64,000 bases of DNA from contig NZ_FOQV01000001.1 in NCBI RefSeq assembly GCF_900113835.1, positions 310,001 through 374,000 on the forward strand, given 5' to 3'. Source of the DNA: Allobosea sp. OK403 (GTDB taxonomy: Bacteria > Pseudomonadota > Alphaproteobacteria > Rhizobiales > Beijerinckiaceae). The notes beneath the pieces are model-generated. The model had not been told where the DNA came from and did not search any database. It saw only the letters and a list, made by a program, of their open reading frames with translations. Positions within the stretch are counted from its first letter, which is position 1. Every line of letters begins with the position of its first letter. The translations under genes and the position numbers were made by a program. Positions 44,438-53,817 of this stretch are shown piece by piece.

Positions 44438-45097
44438 TCAGAGGTCGACGAGAACCCAGAGCACCACGGCATTGGTGGGGCCCTTCGAGGTCCAGGTGTG
44501 CTCGGTCGTGGCGTCGTAATAGACCGAGTCGCCCTTGTTCAGTTCCAGCGGCTCGTAGAGGCGGCTGTGCACGACCAGCGTGCCTTCCTGCACCATCACG
44601 AAGATCTCCGCCTCCGACTTGGCCCAGGCCGGATATTCGTCGGGGGAGCGCGCCGTCACCGTGGTCAAGATCGGGGTGGCGCGCTTGTTCTTCAGGTCGG
44701 CGCAGAGCAGCACATTGTTGCAGGTGCCGGTCGTGTGCCGGCTGCCCGCGCCGGCACGGCTGATGCTGCGCCGGCCGCCGAAGGCGCCGACGCTGTTGTC
44801 CTGGTCGGTCAGCAGGGTGACGAGTTCGACGCCGAGCCCCTGCGCGATCCTCTGCATGGTCGAGATCGTCGGCGACAACTCGTTGCGTTCGATCTTCGAG
44901 AACGCCGATGCCGAGACACCGGTCAGCGTGCTGACCTCTTGCAGCGTCAACCCGCGGCTCTTGCGCAGCTTCAGCAGGTGGGCGCCGATATCGACCGCGG
45001 ATCTGAGGTCATCCCCGGTCCGGGCGGAATCGCGCTCGCCATACTCGGTGGCTTCGCGAACGGCATCGCCCCGTTCAGCCAGCGAGATTTCCGGCAT
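44438..45097 (-). CDS. XRE family transcriptional regulator with cupin sensor domain
   Basis: A 219-residue regulator. The helix-turn-helix (LRKSRGLTLQEVSTLTGVSA...FSKIERNELSPT) covers residues 43-95 and a cupin barrel covers about 125-219 (EIFVMVQEGTLVVHSRLYEPLELNKGD). Such proteins often control amino acid or amine catabolism. It is divergent from the DapA-type gene at 45355, and the palindrome at 45195 lies between them. It is therefore the likely regulator of both the hydantoinase genes and the large operon on the other side. Confidence 0.9.
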   Translation of the reverse strand: MPEISLAERGDAVREATEYGERDSARTGDDLRSAVDIGAHLLKLRKSRGLTLQEVSTLTGVSASAFSKIERNELSPTISTMQRIAQGLGVELVTLLTDQDNSVGAFGGRRSISRAGAGSRHTTGTCNNVLLCADLKNKRATPILTTVTARSPDEYPAWAKSEAEIFVMVQEGTLVVHSRLYEPLELNKGDSVYYDATTEHTWTSKGPTNAVVLWVLVDL

Positions 45098-45194
45098 GCT
45101 GTTTCTCCCTCAGCGATCCAGTGCAACCAGTGAGAGCACCTCATAGTCGCCAGCATAGGCCAAGGGAAGCGTGCTGTCTGCCCGCTTCCGACAT

Positions 45195-45216
45195 AAAATG
45201 TCGTATAAGACATTTT
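45195..45216. promoter_or_regulatory. Operator palindrome between XRE-cupin and DapA-type genes
   Basis: AAAATGTC, six bases (GTATAA), GACATTTT: a perfect 22-base interrupted palindrome in an AT-rich patch. It lies 98 bases before the regulator start and 139 before the DapA-type start. TTGACA at 45229-45234 may be a -35 element for the rightward promoter. Confidence 0.6.
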
Positions 45217-45354
45217 TCTATTTTCGTGTTGACAGGTGCCGGATCGTCGATGAGGCTGCGTTTCCGACAGCGCGCCGGCAAAACTTCTCCGGGCCCGGCA
45301 CGGCGCCGGTTCCGGATGCGAAGGCGGCAGAGCTAGGCGCAAGGATCAAGTCGG

Positions 45355-46254
45355 ATGACACTCACGCAAGATCATTTGAGCGGCCTCTACACCGCGATCG
45401 TCACCCCGCTGACGCAGGACGGAGCCGTCGATATCAAGGGGTTGCAGGCGCTCGTTCGCTTCCAGCTCGCGGCCGGAGCCCAGGGCATCGTGCCGATCGG
45501 CGGCACCGGCGAGTATCCCGCCTTTTCCCGCAGCGAGCGCCGCAACATCGTCGCGGCTTGCGTCGAGGCGGCTGACGGCAAGCCGGTGATCCCTGGCGTG
45601 CTCTCGACCGGCTTCGAGGACGCGCTGGAGGCCGGCCGGGACTTCGCCGCCGCCGGCGCCGCCGCGGTGATGACGGTGACGCCTTATTACGCTCCGGGCA
45701 CGCAAGAAGGCATGCGCGCCTATTTCCGCCGCTATCGCGACGCACTCGACCTGCCGGTGATGCTCTATCAGATCCCGCGCCGCACCACGGTCGCGGCCTT
45801 CGCCGACACGGTCCAGGCCATGGCCGAGGACGGCTCGATCATCGGCATGAAGTACTCCTCCTATGACATGCCGGACTTCATCCGCACGGTGAAATATGCC
45901 GGCGACAAGATCGCGATCCTGAGCGGCGAGGAGCCGCTCTTCGCCACCCATATCGCGCTCGGCGCCAAAGGCGGTGTTCTCGCCTCCGCCACGATCTATC
46001 CGAAGATCTGGATCGAGATCTTCGAGCTGGCTCGCGAGGGCAAGCTCAAGGAGGCCCTCAAGCTTCAAGACAAGATCGATCCGGTCACCGACGCGATCTA
46101 TATCGAGACCAATCCCGGCCCGCTGAAGACCTATATGGAGCTCGCCGGCATGCCTGTCGGCGGCGTGCGCCTGCCGCTGCTGGGCCCGAGCCCGGAGACG
46201 CTGGCGAAGCTGAAGGTCGCCGCGCAAGGCGCCAAAGCCGTCAACCTCGCCTGA
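45355..46254 (+). CDS. Dihydrodipicolinate synthase (DapA) family lyase/dehydratase
   Basis: A 299-residue Schiff-base aldolase of the DapA/NAL family. The catalytic Lys166 (GMKYSS) and Tyr138 (YQIPRRT) are present; the pyruvate-binding motif is altered to GGTGEYPAFS in place of the GTTGE of true DapA. The protein is therefore a catabolic member, such as a 4-hydroxy-2-oxoglutarate aldolase, keto-deoxy sugar acid enzyme or deaminase of hydroxyproline-type pathways. It opens a catabolic operon with FAD oxidases and an amino acid transporter. Confidence 0.88.
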   Translation: MTLTQDHLSGLYTAIVTPLTQDGAVDIKGLQALVRFQLAAGAQGIVPIGGTGEYPAFSRSERRNIVAACVEAADGKPVIPGVLSTGFEDALEAGRDFAAAGAAAVMTVTPYYAPGTQEGMRAYFRRYRDALDLPVMLYQIPRRTTVAAFADTVQAMAEDGSIIGMKYSSYDMPDFIRTVKYAGDKIAILSGEEPLFATHIALGAKGGVLASATIYPKIWIEIFELAREGKLKEALKLQDKIDPVTDAIYIETNPGPLKTYMELAGMPVGGVRLPLLGPSPETLAKLKVAAQGAKAVNLA

Positions 46255-46271
46255 TCCAGAAGGGCCCTGTC

Positions 46272-47699
46272 GTGCTCGAGCAGTTGCGCGCCATCGTCGG
46301 AGACAAGGGCCTGATCACCGCTCCCGGTGAGATGGAGCCCTGGCTCACCGATTGGCGCCAGCGTCGGCGCGGGCAGGCACTCTGCGTGGTTTCCCCGGCG
46401 ACCACGGCGGAGGTTTCCGCCGTGGTCGCGCTCTGCGCCTCTGAGGGCCAGCCGGTCTTCCCGGTCGGCGGCAATACCGGGCTGTGCTTCGGCGCTGTGC
46501 CGGAGAGCGACCGGCCCGGCAAGATTGGGGTCGTGCTCTCGCTGCGCCGGCTCAACCGCATCCGCGCGCTCGACCAGGCGACGGGGATCGCCACCGTCGA
46601 TGCCGGCGTCGTCCTCGGGGATCTCCATGAGGCGGCCGTGAGGGCAGGGCGCCAGTTCCCGCTGCATCTCGGCAGCGAAGGCAGCGCCCAGATCGGCGGC
46701 CTGATCTCGACCAATGCCGGCGGGACCGGCGTCGTCCGCTACGGGCCGATGCGCGATCTCGTCGCCGGGCTCGAGATCGTGCTCGCCGACGGGCGCGTGC
46801 TCACCGATCTCGCGGGCCTGCGCAAAGACAATACTGGCTATATGCTGCGCCATCTTTTCATCGGCGCGGAAGGTACGCTCGGCATCATCACCGGGGCGGC
46901 GCTCCGGCTCCATCCCCAGACGCCGAACACGGCCCACGCCTGGGTTTCGGTCGCCGATCCGGCGGCGGCGGTTTCGCTGCTGACGGCGCTGCAGGGTCGC
47001 GCCGGATCCTATATCCAGGCCTTCGAATTGGTCTCGGCCTCGCAGTTCGAACTGGTGCGCCGGCATGAGGAGCGGGCGCGCATTCCCTTCGCCGAGATCC
47101 CGGCCTGGTCGCTGCTCATCGAGCTCGGCAGCGAGGACGCCACGACCGCGCTGAATGCGATCCTGGAAGAGGTGCTGGGCGCTGCCTTGGAGAGCGGCGG
47201 CATCATCGATGCGATCGTGGCGACGTCCGAACAGCAGGCCGCCGATTTCTGGCATGTCCGCCATTCCGTCTCGGAGGCGAACAAGAAGGAAGGCATCGGC
47301 ATCGTCCATGACGTTGCGGTGCGGACCTCGGACGCTGCCGCCTTCATCGCGGCGGCCGACAAGGTCGCCGCCGAGCGCTTTCCGCAGGCGGTGACGCAGG
47401 TCGTCTGCCATCTCGGCGACGGCAATGTGCATTACATCCTGATGTTCCAGCGCGAATTCTGGAACAGCCTGGAGGATGAGGATGCCTTTGCGCTCGAGGT
47501 CGAGCGGGCGATCCATGATGCGGCTGCGGTTTTTCAGGGCACCTTTAGCGCCGAGCACGGTGTCGGCCGCAAGCTCACCGAGGAGTTGGAGCGTCTTGCC
47601 GACCCGCTCCGCTACGAATTGATGGGGCGGGTCAAGGCGTTGTTCGACCCGCAGAATCTGATGAACCCCGGCGTTCTCCTCACGGGCAAGCCCGTGTGA
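46272..47699 (+). CDS. FAD-binding oxidoreductase (D-2-hydroxyacid dehydrogenase, GlcD/D2HGDH type)
   Basis: A 475-residue flavoprotein of the vanillyl-alcohol-oxidase superfamily. The PCMH FAD domain has PVGGNTGLCFGAVP and HLGSEGSAQIGGLISTNAGG; the C-terminal domain has HLGDGNVHY and EHGVGRKL. These motifs fit D-lactate or D-2-hydroxyglutarate dehydrogenases that pass electrons to a quinone or flavoprotein. The start is GTG 46272, 17 bases after the DapA-type stop. It would oxidise a hydroxy acid in the pathway. Confidence 0.92.
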   Translation: MLEQLRAIVGDKGLITAPGEMEPWLTDWRQRRRGQALCVVSPATTAEVSAVVALCASEGQPVFPVGGNTGLCFGAVPESDRPGKIGVVLSLRRLNRIRALDQATGIATVDAGVVLGDLHEAAVRAGRQFPLHLGSEGSAQIGGLISTNAGGTGVVRYGPMRDLVAGLEIVLADGRVLTDLAGLRKDNTGYMLRHLFIGAEGTLGIITGAALRLHPQTPNTAHAWVSVADPAAAVSLLTALQGRAGSYIQAFELVSASQFELVRRHEERARIPFAEIPAWSLLIELGSEDATTALNAILEEVLGAALESGGIIDAIVATSEQQAADFWHVRHSVSEANKKEGIGIVHDVAVRTSDAAAFIAAADKVAAERFPQAVTQVVCHLGDGNVHYILMFQREFWNSLEDEDAFALEVERAIHDAAAVFQGTFSAEHGVGRKLTEELERLADPLRYELMGRVKALFDPQNLMNPGVLLTGKPV

Positions 47700-47823
47700 G
47701 GAAGCCGGGGGACGATCCGCTGTCGCCTTCGATGAGGGGGGCGCAGGACGGAGGCCCGCCAACGCAAGCGGGTGCCTGCCTCATCGGTTACGAGGCTTGT
47801 TTTCAACAATCGGGAGAATCGAC

Positions 47824-48672
47824 ATGATTGCACGCAGGGATCTCGCCGGCCTGATCGGCGCCGGCGCCGTGGCAGCCACCGCGCTGTCGCTGGCGTCCAG
47901 CAGCGCCAGCGCCCAGAGCGCGTCGCAGAACACCTTCGACCGCATCCTCGCCACCAAGAAGCTGCGTCTCGGCGCGGTTGCCGCTGGCGCGCCCTGGTTC
48001 ATGAAGGACCAGGCGACGGGCAAATGGGCCGGCCAGTTCTACGATATCGGCTCGGCGCTCGCCGCAGATATGGACGTGCAGCTCGAACTGGTCGAGACGA
48101 CCTGGGGCAATGCGATCCTCGACCTGCAGGCCGACAAGATCGACATCATGTTCGGCCTGAACCCGACGCCCAAGCGCGCCATGGCGATCGATTTCTCGGG
48201 CACGGTCTATGACAGCGCTCTCGTCGTGATCGCGCGCCCGGGTTTCGAGCCCAAGACCTGGGCCGAGCTCAACGACCCCAAGGTCAAGATCTCGGTCGAT
48301 GTCGGCTCGGCCCATGACCAGGTCGCTGGCCGGCTCTGCCCCAAGGCGCAGATCGTGCGCTTCAAATCGATCGATGAAGCGACGCTTGCCCTGCGCAGCG
48401 GCCGCGTCGACGCCCAGTGCATCTTCTGGATGGGCGGCGTTCGGGCGGTGAAGCGCGATGCCGGGCTCGGCAAGGTCGTGGTCCCGCAGCCTCTGTTCGG
48501 CTCGACCTCCAATGCCGGCTTCCGCCGCGAATCCGACAAGACCTGGCGCGATTTCGTCTCGATCTGGATCACCTATTCGCGCGGCCTCGGCATCGTCCGT
48601 GAGGCAGTGGTCGCGAGCCTCGCCAAGGTCGATCTGTCGCTCGACGACATCCCTCCGGGCGTCACATTCTGA
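47824..48672 (+). CDS. Amino acid ABC transporter substrate-binding protein
   Basis: A 282-residue periplasmic protein of the SBP_bac_3 family. It starts MIARRDLAGLIGAGAVAATA with a twin-arginine pair, and cleavage is expected near ASAQ (residues 27-30). The RLGAVAAGAPWFMKD and LDLQADKIDIMFGLNPT segments are family hallmarks. Start ATG 47824 has GGGAGAA upstream. A hairpin follows 16 bases after its stop codon. It binds the amino acid imported by the next two gene products. Confidence 0.9.
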   Translation: MIARRDLAGLIGAGAVAATALSLASSSASAQSASQNTFDRILATKKLRLGAVAAGAPWFMKDQATGKWAGQFYDIGSALAADMDVQLELVETTWGNAILDLQADKIDIMFGLNPTPKRAMAIDFSGTVYDSALVVIARPGFEPKTWAELNDPKVKISVDVGSAHDQVAGRLCPKAQIVRFKSIDEATLALRSGRVDAQCIFWMGGVRAVKRDAGLGKVVVPQPLFGSTSNAGFRRESDKTWRDFVSIWITYSRGLGIVREAVVASLAKVDLSLDDIPPGVTF

Positions 48673-48687
48673 AGCCTTTCGACCACC

Positions 48688-48711
48688 GGCTCCGGGCTCA
48701 GGCCCGGAGCC
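48688..48711 (+). terminator. Hairpin between binding-protein and permease genes
   Basis: GGCTCCGGGC (48688-48697) pairs with GCCCGGAGCC (48702-48711) over ten bases with a four-base loop. No T-run follows. It may be a partial terminator or RNA-stabilising hairpin that keeps the binding protein in excess over the permease. Confidence 0.55.
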
Positions 48712-48775
48712 TTCGCGTCGTAGCTTCCGCCTGGCAGAGGCCGCGGCGCCAATAACCTCCCGGAGGAGGGACAGA

Positions 48776-49438
48776 ATGTATCAGTGGCATTTCGACATCG
48801 TCTGGGGCTATCGCTGGCTGTTCCTGGCCGGAACCGCGGTGACGATTGGCTTGACGATCGCGATCGTCATCCTCGGCATGGCCGTCGGGCTCGTCGCCGG
48901 CATCGCCCAGATCTCGCGCTCGCCGGTGCTGCGCTGGCTCTCCTGGGCCTATATCGAGATGTTCCGGCTGACGCCGCTGCTCGTGCTGCTGCTGTGGTTC
49001 TATTATGCCCTGCCGATCATGACCGGCATCAAGCTCGACGCGCTTCCCGCCGCGATCGTGACCCTCTCGCTCTATGGCGGATCGTTCTACGCCGAGGTGA
49101 TCCGCGGCGGCATCGTCTCGATCGAGCCCGGGCAGTCGGAGGCCGGGCTCGCGCTGGGCATGACGCCAGCCCGCGTGATGCGCCGCATCGTGCTGCCTCA
49201 GGCGATCAAGCGCATGATCCCGCCGCTGATGAACCAGTCGATCATCCAGTTCAAGAACACCTCGCTGGTCTCGGTGCTGGCGGTGCCGGACCTGCTCTAT
49301 CAGGGCCAGATCGTGGCGATGGACACCTATCGCGCGCTCGAGACCTACACCCTGATCGCAGTCATCTATGTCGTCGTGCTTCTGCCGCTGACGGCGATCG
49401 TCAAGCGCGCGGAAAAGCAACTCGCGCAGAGCAACTGA
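48776..49438 (+). CDS. Amino acid ABC transporter permease
   Basis: A 220-residue permease starting at ATG 48776 behind GGAGGAGGG; a longer frame from 48458 overlaps the previous gene and is wrong. It has about five helices, the EAA loop ([22 protein letters not shown]) and [17 protein letters not shown]. Only one permease gene is present, so the channel is probably a homodimer. Confidence 0.92.
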   Translation: MYQWHFDIVWGYRWLFLAGTAVTIGLTIAIVILGMAVGLVAGIAQISRSPVLRWLSWAYIEMFRLTPLLVLLLWFYYALPIMTGIKLDALPAAIVTLSLYGGSFYAEVIRGGIVSIEPGQSEAGLALGMTPARVMRRIVLPQAIKRMIPPLMNQSIIQFKNTSLVSVLAVPDLLYQGQIVAMDTYRALETYTLIAVIYVVVLLPLTAIVKRAEKQLAQSN

Positions 49439-49448
49439 GGCCACGACG

Positions 49449-50210
49449 ATGAACCCCAAGATCGAGGTCTCCGGCCTGCGCAAGAGCTTCGGCTCCCTGA
49501 CCGTGCTGCGCGATATCAACCTCACCGTCGAGCCAGGCGCGGTGGTCGCGCTGATCGGCCCCTCCGGCTCGGGCAAGTCGACCCTGCTGCGCTGCCTGAA
49601 CCTGCTGGTGATCCCCGAAGGTGGCAAGATCCGGATCGGTGAGAGCAGCTTCTCCTTCGGCGACAGCTCGAAGCTGCCGGGCGTGCGCGAGCAGGCCCGC
49701 TTCCGCTCCAACACCGGCATGGTGTTCCAGCACTTCAACCTGTTCCCGCATATGAGCGTCCTCCAGAACGTCATGGAGGGGCCGCTCTCGGTGAAGAACA
49801 TGCCCAAAGCCGAGGCGCAGGCGCTGGCGCGCCGTTTGCTCGCCAAGGTCGGCCTGAGCGACAAGGTCGATGTCTTCCCCAACAAGCTCTCGGGCGGCCA
49901 GAAGCAGCGCGTCGCGATTGCCCGCGCGCTCGCCATGGAGCCGGAGGTGATGCTGTTCGACGAGGCGACCTCGGCGCTTGATCCCGAGCTCGTCGGCGAG
50001 GTCTTGGGCGTGATGCGCGATCTCGCCGCCGAGGGCATGACCATGATCATCGTCACCCACGAGATGGGCTTCGCGCGCGAGGTCGCCGACCGCGTCATCT
50101 TCATGCGCGACGGCGTGATCGTCGAGGAAGGGCCGGCGCGCGAGGTCATCGAGAACCCGGTGCAGGACGCGACCCGCGCCTTCCTGAGCCATTTCCACAA
50201 TCGCGGCTGA
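49449..50210 (+). CDS. Amino acid ABC transporter ATP-binding protein
   Basis: A 253-residue ATPase. Walker [11 protein letters not shown]-loop [13 protein letters not shown], signature LSGGQKQR and Walker [15 protein letters not shown] are complete; the usual Pro of DEPTSALD is Ala here, as in a number of family members. Starts 10 bases after the permease stop. It powers the amino acid importer above. Confidence 0.93.
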   Translation: MNPKIEVSGLRKSFGSLTVLRDINLTVEPGAVVALIGPSGSGKSTLLRCLNLLVIPEGGKIRIGESSFSFGDSSKLPGVREQARFRSNTGMVFQHFNLFPHMSVLQNVMEGPLSVKNMPKAEAQALARRLLAKVGLSDKVDVFPNKLSGGQKQRVAIARALAMEPEVMLFDEATSALDPELVGEVLGVMRDLAAEGMTMIIVTHEMGFAREVADRVIFMRDGVIVEEGPAREVIENPVQDATRAFLSHFHNRG

Positions 50211-50223
50211 GCGGACCAGGGCG

Positions 50224-51498
50224 ATGGCGCGTGAGGCTTCCCAGACCGTCGCCGTCATCGGCGCCGGCATCATTGGCCTCTGCGCGGCGCTGGAGATCCA
50301 GCGCGGCGGGCACAGGGTCGTTCTGATCGAGCCCGAGGAGCCCGGCGGCCGGCAGGGGGCCTCCTATGGCAACGGCACCTGGCTTAGCCCGGCCTCGATC
50401 ATGCCGATCTCCGTTCCCGGCCTCTGGCGCAAAATTCCAGGCTTCCTGCTCGACCCGACCGGCCCCTTCGTGATCCGCTGGCGCGACCTGCCCGGGCTCG
50501 CCGGCTGGCTCCTCCGCTTCGTCCTCGCCGGGCGCAGCTGGGCGCAGATCGAGGTCTGCGTCGCGGCGCGCTACCCGCTCTGCAAGGACACGGTCACCGA
50601 CCACGCCGCCTTGGCGCAGGAGGCCGGCGTGCCGCAATTGATCCGCAGGGAGGGGCTGATCTTCGTCTATCGCGATCGCACCGAGTTCCTGGCGGAAGCC
50701 CGCGAATGGGAGATGCGTGCTGCCCTTGGCGTGCGCTCCTCGCAGATCGAAGAGGGTGAATTGCGCCGCCTGCTGCCGCAGCTCGGGGCAGCCTATCGCT
50801 TTGGCGCCAGACTCGACGATGGCGGCCAGGTCGCCGATCCCGGCGCCTATTGCCGGGCCCTGGCCGAACTGGCGCTGCATCGCGGGGCGACGCGCGTCGC
50901 GGCCCGCGCGACAGGCTTCAGCATCACCAATGGCCGCTTGCGCGCGGTGGAGACCGATCACGGTCCCGTTGCCTGCGATCGCGCCGTGATTGCCGCGGGT
51001 ATCGGTTCGCGCGATCTCGCCCGCCGCGCCGGCGACGCCGTGCCATTGATCTCGGAGCGCGGCTATCACGTCGTGATCCCCGATCCGGGTGTGGAGCTTA
51101 GCGCCGGGCTGATGCCGTCCGACGGCAAGATGGGCGTGGTTTCGACGCCGCAGGGCCTCAGGCTCGCGGGGCAGGTCGAGCTTGCGGCTGTCTCGACGCC
51201 GCCGGATTGGCGCCGCGCCGATATCCTGCTCGGCTTCGCCCGCGCCATGTTTCCCGCGCTCGCCGAGCGGTTCGAGCGCGCCGAGATCGACCGCTGGATG
51301 GGCCATCGCCCCTCGACGCCGGACGGGCTGCCCTGTATCGGGGCGGCCTCGGCATGCCGCGATGTGGTCCACGCCTTTGGCCATGCCCATACCGGGCTGA
51401 TCCAGGCTCCGGCCACGGCGAAGCTGGTCGCGGCGCTGATCGACGGGCGCATCCCGCCCTTCGATCCGTCTCCTTATTCGGCAAAGAGGTTCGGCTGA
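50224..51498 (+). CDS. FAD-dependent D-amino acid dehydrogenase-like oxidoreductase (DadA type)
   Basis: A 424-residue flavoprotein. The FAD motif VAVIGAGIIGLCAALEIQRGG is at residues 8-28, followed by QGASYGNGTWLSPASIMP, which matches DadA-like enzymes. The C-terminal MGHRPSTPDGLPCIG and FGHAHTGLIQAPATA are the family FAD contacts. It would oxidise a D-amino acid, imino acid or amine to the oxo acid or imine. Its stop overlaps the next gene (TGATG). It acts in the operon after uptake. Confidence 0.9.
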   Translation: MAREASQTVAVIGAGIIGLCAALEIQRGGHRVVLIEPEEPGGRQGASYGNGTWLSPASIMPISVPGLWRKIPGFLLDPTGPFVIRWRDLPGLAGWLLRFVLAGRSWAQIEVCVAARYPLCKDTVTDHAALAQEAGVPQLIRREGLIFVYRDRTEFLAEAREWEMRAALGVRSSQIEEGELRRLLPQLGAAYRFGARLDDGGQVADPGAYCRALAELALHRGATRVAARATGFSITNGRLRAVETDHGPVACDRAVIAAGIGSRDLARRAGDAVPLISERGYHVVIPDPGVELSAGLMPSDGKMGVVSTPQGLRLAGQVELAAVSTPPDWRRADILLGFARAMFPALAERFERAEIDRWMGHRPSTPDGLPCIGAASACRDVVHAFGHAHTGLIQAPATAKLVAALIDGRIPPFDPSPYSAKRFG

Positions 51499-52466
51499 TG
51501 AGCAACGATCTGCTCTATCTCTCGCGCGGCGACGTCCAGGCGCTTGCCATTGCGCCGTCGGAGGCGCGCGAGGCCGTATTGCAGGCCTTCCGCGACCATG
51601 CCGCCGGGCTGAACCAGAGCCTGCCGAAGAGCGCGCTGGGTCTCGGCCCCGGCCATGGCTTCCAGGCGATGACGGCCGCCTCCTCGGCGCAATCCATCGC
51701 CACGCTGAAATGGGTGTCGATGGCGCCCGTGCCGCCCAAAAGCCCGGTACCGGGCATCAATGCGCTGATCTGCGTCAGCGATTATGTGAGTGGCGCGCCG
51801 ATCGCGGTGCTCGACGGCGACGAGATCACGTTGATCCGCACCGCTGCCTTGTCGGCTGCTGCTGCGTCCAGGCTCGCTCCGCCGGCGCCGCGCACGATCG
51901 GTTTCATCGGCTGCGGGCTGCAGGCGCAAGCCCATCTTGCGGCGTTCCTCGATCTCTATCCAGCTCTCACCTCTGCGTTGTTGTTCAGCCGTAGCCGCGC
52001 CTCGGCCGAAAGTCTCGCCGAAGCCGCCTCCGTCCGCGGCCTCACGGCGGAGGTCGTCGACGATGCGGATCTGCTGCTGGCGCAAAGCGACATCGTGATC
52101 TCGATGGTGCCCGGCGCGCCGGGGCTGCGGCCCTTCCTCGATGCCAACAGGATGAAGCCGGTCGCCTTCGCCTCGGCTGTCGATATCGGCCGCAGCTGGC
52201 GTCCTGAAACGCTGCCTGCCTTCGACGTGCTCGTGACCGACAGTCTCGCCCAGTCGAGCGCGCCCTATGATGTCGACGGACAGCCGGTGACGACCGTCCG
52301 CTTTCAGCACGATCTCGTCGAGCTTGCTGACGCGTCGCATCCGGTCGCGGCCGGGCGCCGTTCGTTCTTCTGCTTCCGTGGTTTTGCGCTCGCCGATCTC
52401 GCGCTTGTGCATCTGGTCGTCGCCAAGGCGCGCATTGCGGGCATCGGCGTCAAGCTGCCGCGATGA
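51498..52466 (+). CDS. Ornithine cyclodeaminase/mu-crystallin family protein
   Basis: A 322-residue NAD(P)-dependent protein. The substrate half has LNQSLPKSALG and FQAMTAAS; the Rossmann half has TIGFIGCGLQAQAHLAAF. The start at 51498 overlaps the DadA-like stop. Members remove ammonia from ornithine or reduce cyclic imines such as pyrroline and piperideine carboxylates. In this operon it could reduce or hydrolyse the imine made by the oxidase next door. It overlaps the following gene by four bases. Confidence 0.88.
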   Translation: MSNDLLYLSRGDVQALAIAPSEAREAVLQAFRDHAAGLNQSLPKSALGLGPGHGFQAMTAASSAQSIATLKWVSMAPVPPKSPVPGINALICVSDYVSGAPIAVLDGDEITLIRTAALSAAAASRLAPPAPRTIGFIGCGLQAQAHLAAFLDLYPALTSALLFSRSRASAESLAEAASVRGLTAEVVDDADLLLAQSDIVISMVPGAPGLRPFLDANRMKPVAFASAVDIGRSWRPETLPAFDVLVTDSLAQSSAPYDVDGQPVTTVRFQHDLVELADASHPVAAGRRSFFCFRGFALADLALVHLVVAKARIAGIGVKLPR

Positions 52467-53611
52467 CCAAGCCCGCCTTCGCCCACCTCCTGAATGTCGA
52501 GGACGTACGCCGGGCCGCCAAGCGGCGTCTGCCGCATGGCCTGTTCGAATATATCGACCGCGGCAGCGAGGACGAGCTCTCGATCTCCGGCAACCGGCAG
52601 CAGCTCGATGCGATCCGGCTCGCGCCTTCGGTTCTCGTCGACGTGTCGCAGCGTTCGCTCAAGGCGGAAATTCTTGGCCATTCGCAGCCGCTTCCGCTGG
52701 TGATTGCGCCCACTGCCATGGCGGGGCTGGTCTGGCATGATGGCGAGATCGCGCTCGCCAAGGCAGCGGCGCGCGCCGGCATCCCTTTCTGCGTCTCGAC
52801 GCAGTCGATCACCTTGGTCGAGCGCATCGCGGCGGAATCCGGCGCAAAGCTCTGGTTCCAGCTCTATGTCTGGAAGAACCGGCAGCGCACGCTGGCGCTC
52901 ATCGACCGCGCCTGGGCGGCCGGGGCGGAAACGCTGGTGCTGACGGTCGATACGGCCGTCGGGCCCAACCGCGAATATAATCTGCGCAACGGCTTCGGCA
53001 TTCCGCTCAAGGCCTCGGCGCGCGCCGGCATCGATCTGATGCTGCATCCGCGCTGGACGGCGTCCGTGATGCTGCGTTCGCTGCTCGCCTCGGGCGTGCC
53101 GACCTACGCACATTATCCCGAGGAGTTCCGCACCAAACTCGGGCGGAGCTCGCTCTCCGACGAGCTGAACCTCGCCACCGACGTGACCTGGGACGATGTC
53201 CGCCTGCTGCGCCAGCGCTGGAAGGGCAAGCTCATCCTCAAGGGCATCTTGCGCGTCGACGATGCGTTGACCGCGCTCTCCCGTGGCGTCGATGCGATCG
53301 TGGTCTCGAACCATGGCGCGCGCAATCTCGACTGCGCGCCCGGCCCGATCGAGGTCCTGCCCGCCATCGTCGCGGCGATCGGGGGCCGCATGGAGATCCT
53401 GGCCGATAGCGGCGTGCGCCGCGGCGCCGATATCGCCCGCTTCCTGGCGCTGGGCGCAAGCGGCGTCCTGATCGGTCGTGCGACGCTCTATGGCGTCGCG
53501 ATCGGCGGCGCGGATGGGGCAGGGCGCGTCCTCGATCTCCTGACCCATGAACTCAATGTGACGATGGGCATGCTCGGCGCGCGCAATCTGGCCGATCTGC
53601 GCCGCTGCTGA
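52463..53611 (+). CDS. FMN-dependent alpha-hydroxy acid oxidase/dehydrogenase (LldD type)
   Basis: A 382-residue TIM-barrel flavoprotein of the L-lactate/glycolate/mandelate group. It has the APTAMAGL and FCVSTQSI FMN-binding strands, LTVDTAVGPNREYNLRNGF, LKGILRVDDA and the catalytic His-Gly-Arg motif in VVSNHGARNLD. It oxidises an L-2-hydroxy acid to the 2-oxo acid. As it overlaps the OCD-like gene, it is in the same operon, which therefore has oxidases for both hydroxy acid stereoisomers together with the FAD enzyme at 46272. Confidence 0.92.
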   Translation: MTKPAFAHLLNVEDVRRAAKRRLPHGLFEYIDRGSEDELSISGNRQQLDAIRLAPSVLVDVSQRSLKAEILGHSQPLPLVIAPTAMAGLVWHDGEIALAKAAARAGIPFCVSTQSITLVERIAAESGAKLWFQLYVWKNRQRTLALIDRAWAAGAETLVLTVDTAVGPNREYNLRNGFGIPLKASARAGIDLMLHPRWTASVMLRSLLASGVPTYAHYPEEFRTKLGRSSLSDELNLATDVTWDDVRLLRQRWKGKLILKGILRVDDALTALSRGVDAIVVSNHGARNLDCAPGPIEVLPAIVAAIGGRMEILADSGVRRGADIARFLALGASGVLIGRATLYGVAIGGADGAGRVLDLLTHELNVTMGMLGARNLADLRRC

Positions 53612-53687
53612 ATCTGTTGGCAGCACCTGCCGGAGCGATGTCGACACGGACCATCATTGCATACAAGACAGAGCCTTCCCGGGACGC

Positions 53688-53790
53688 TAGAGCCGTCTCC
53701 GATCCAACTGGATCGGAGACGGCTCTAGCGTTTGTTTTGATGCGTTTTCTTCACGCGACCCGGTGCCCACTTCGCTCGAAAACGCTCTGA
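53688..53790. repeat. Dispersed intergenic element, CTAG-edged family, copy 4 (inverted)
   Basis: CTAGAGCCGTCTCCGATCC and its mirror (GGATCGGAGACGGCTCTAG) form a near-perfect hairpin, directly followed by GCGTTTTCTTCACGCGACC, GGTGCCCACTTCGCTCG and AAAACGCTCTGA, which is copy 3 in reverse orientation. It lies between the hydroxy acid oxidase and D-2-hydroxyacid dehydrogenase genes. Confidence 0.75.
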
Positions 53791-53817
53791 GGAACATACC
53801 GTAGCGCGAGGAAAACT

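Noticed and set aside
45355..46254. Lysine-biosynthesis DapA
   Set aside because: The GTTGE motif is changed and the gene opens a catabolic operon, so a housekeeping role is unlikely.
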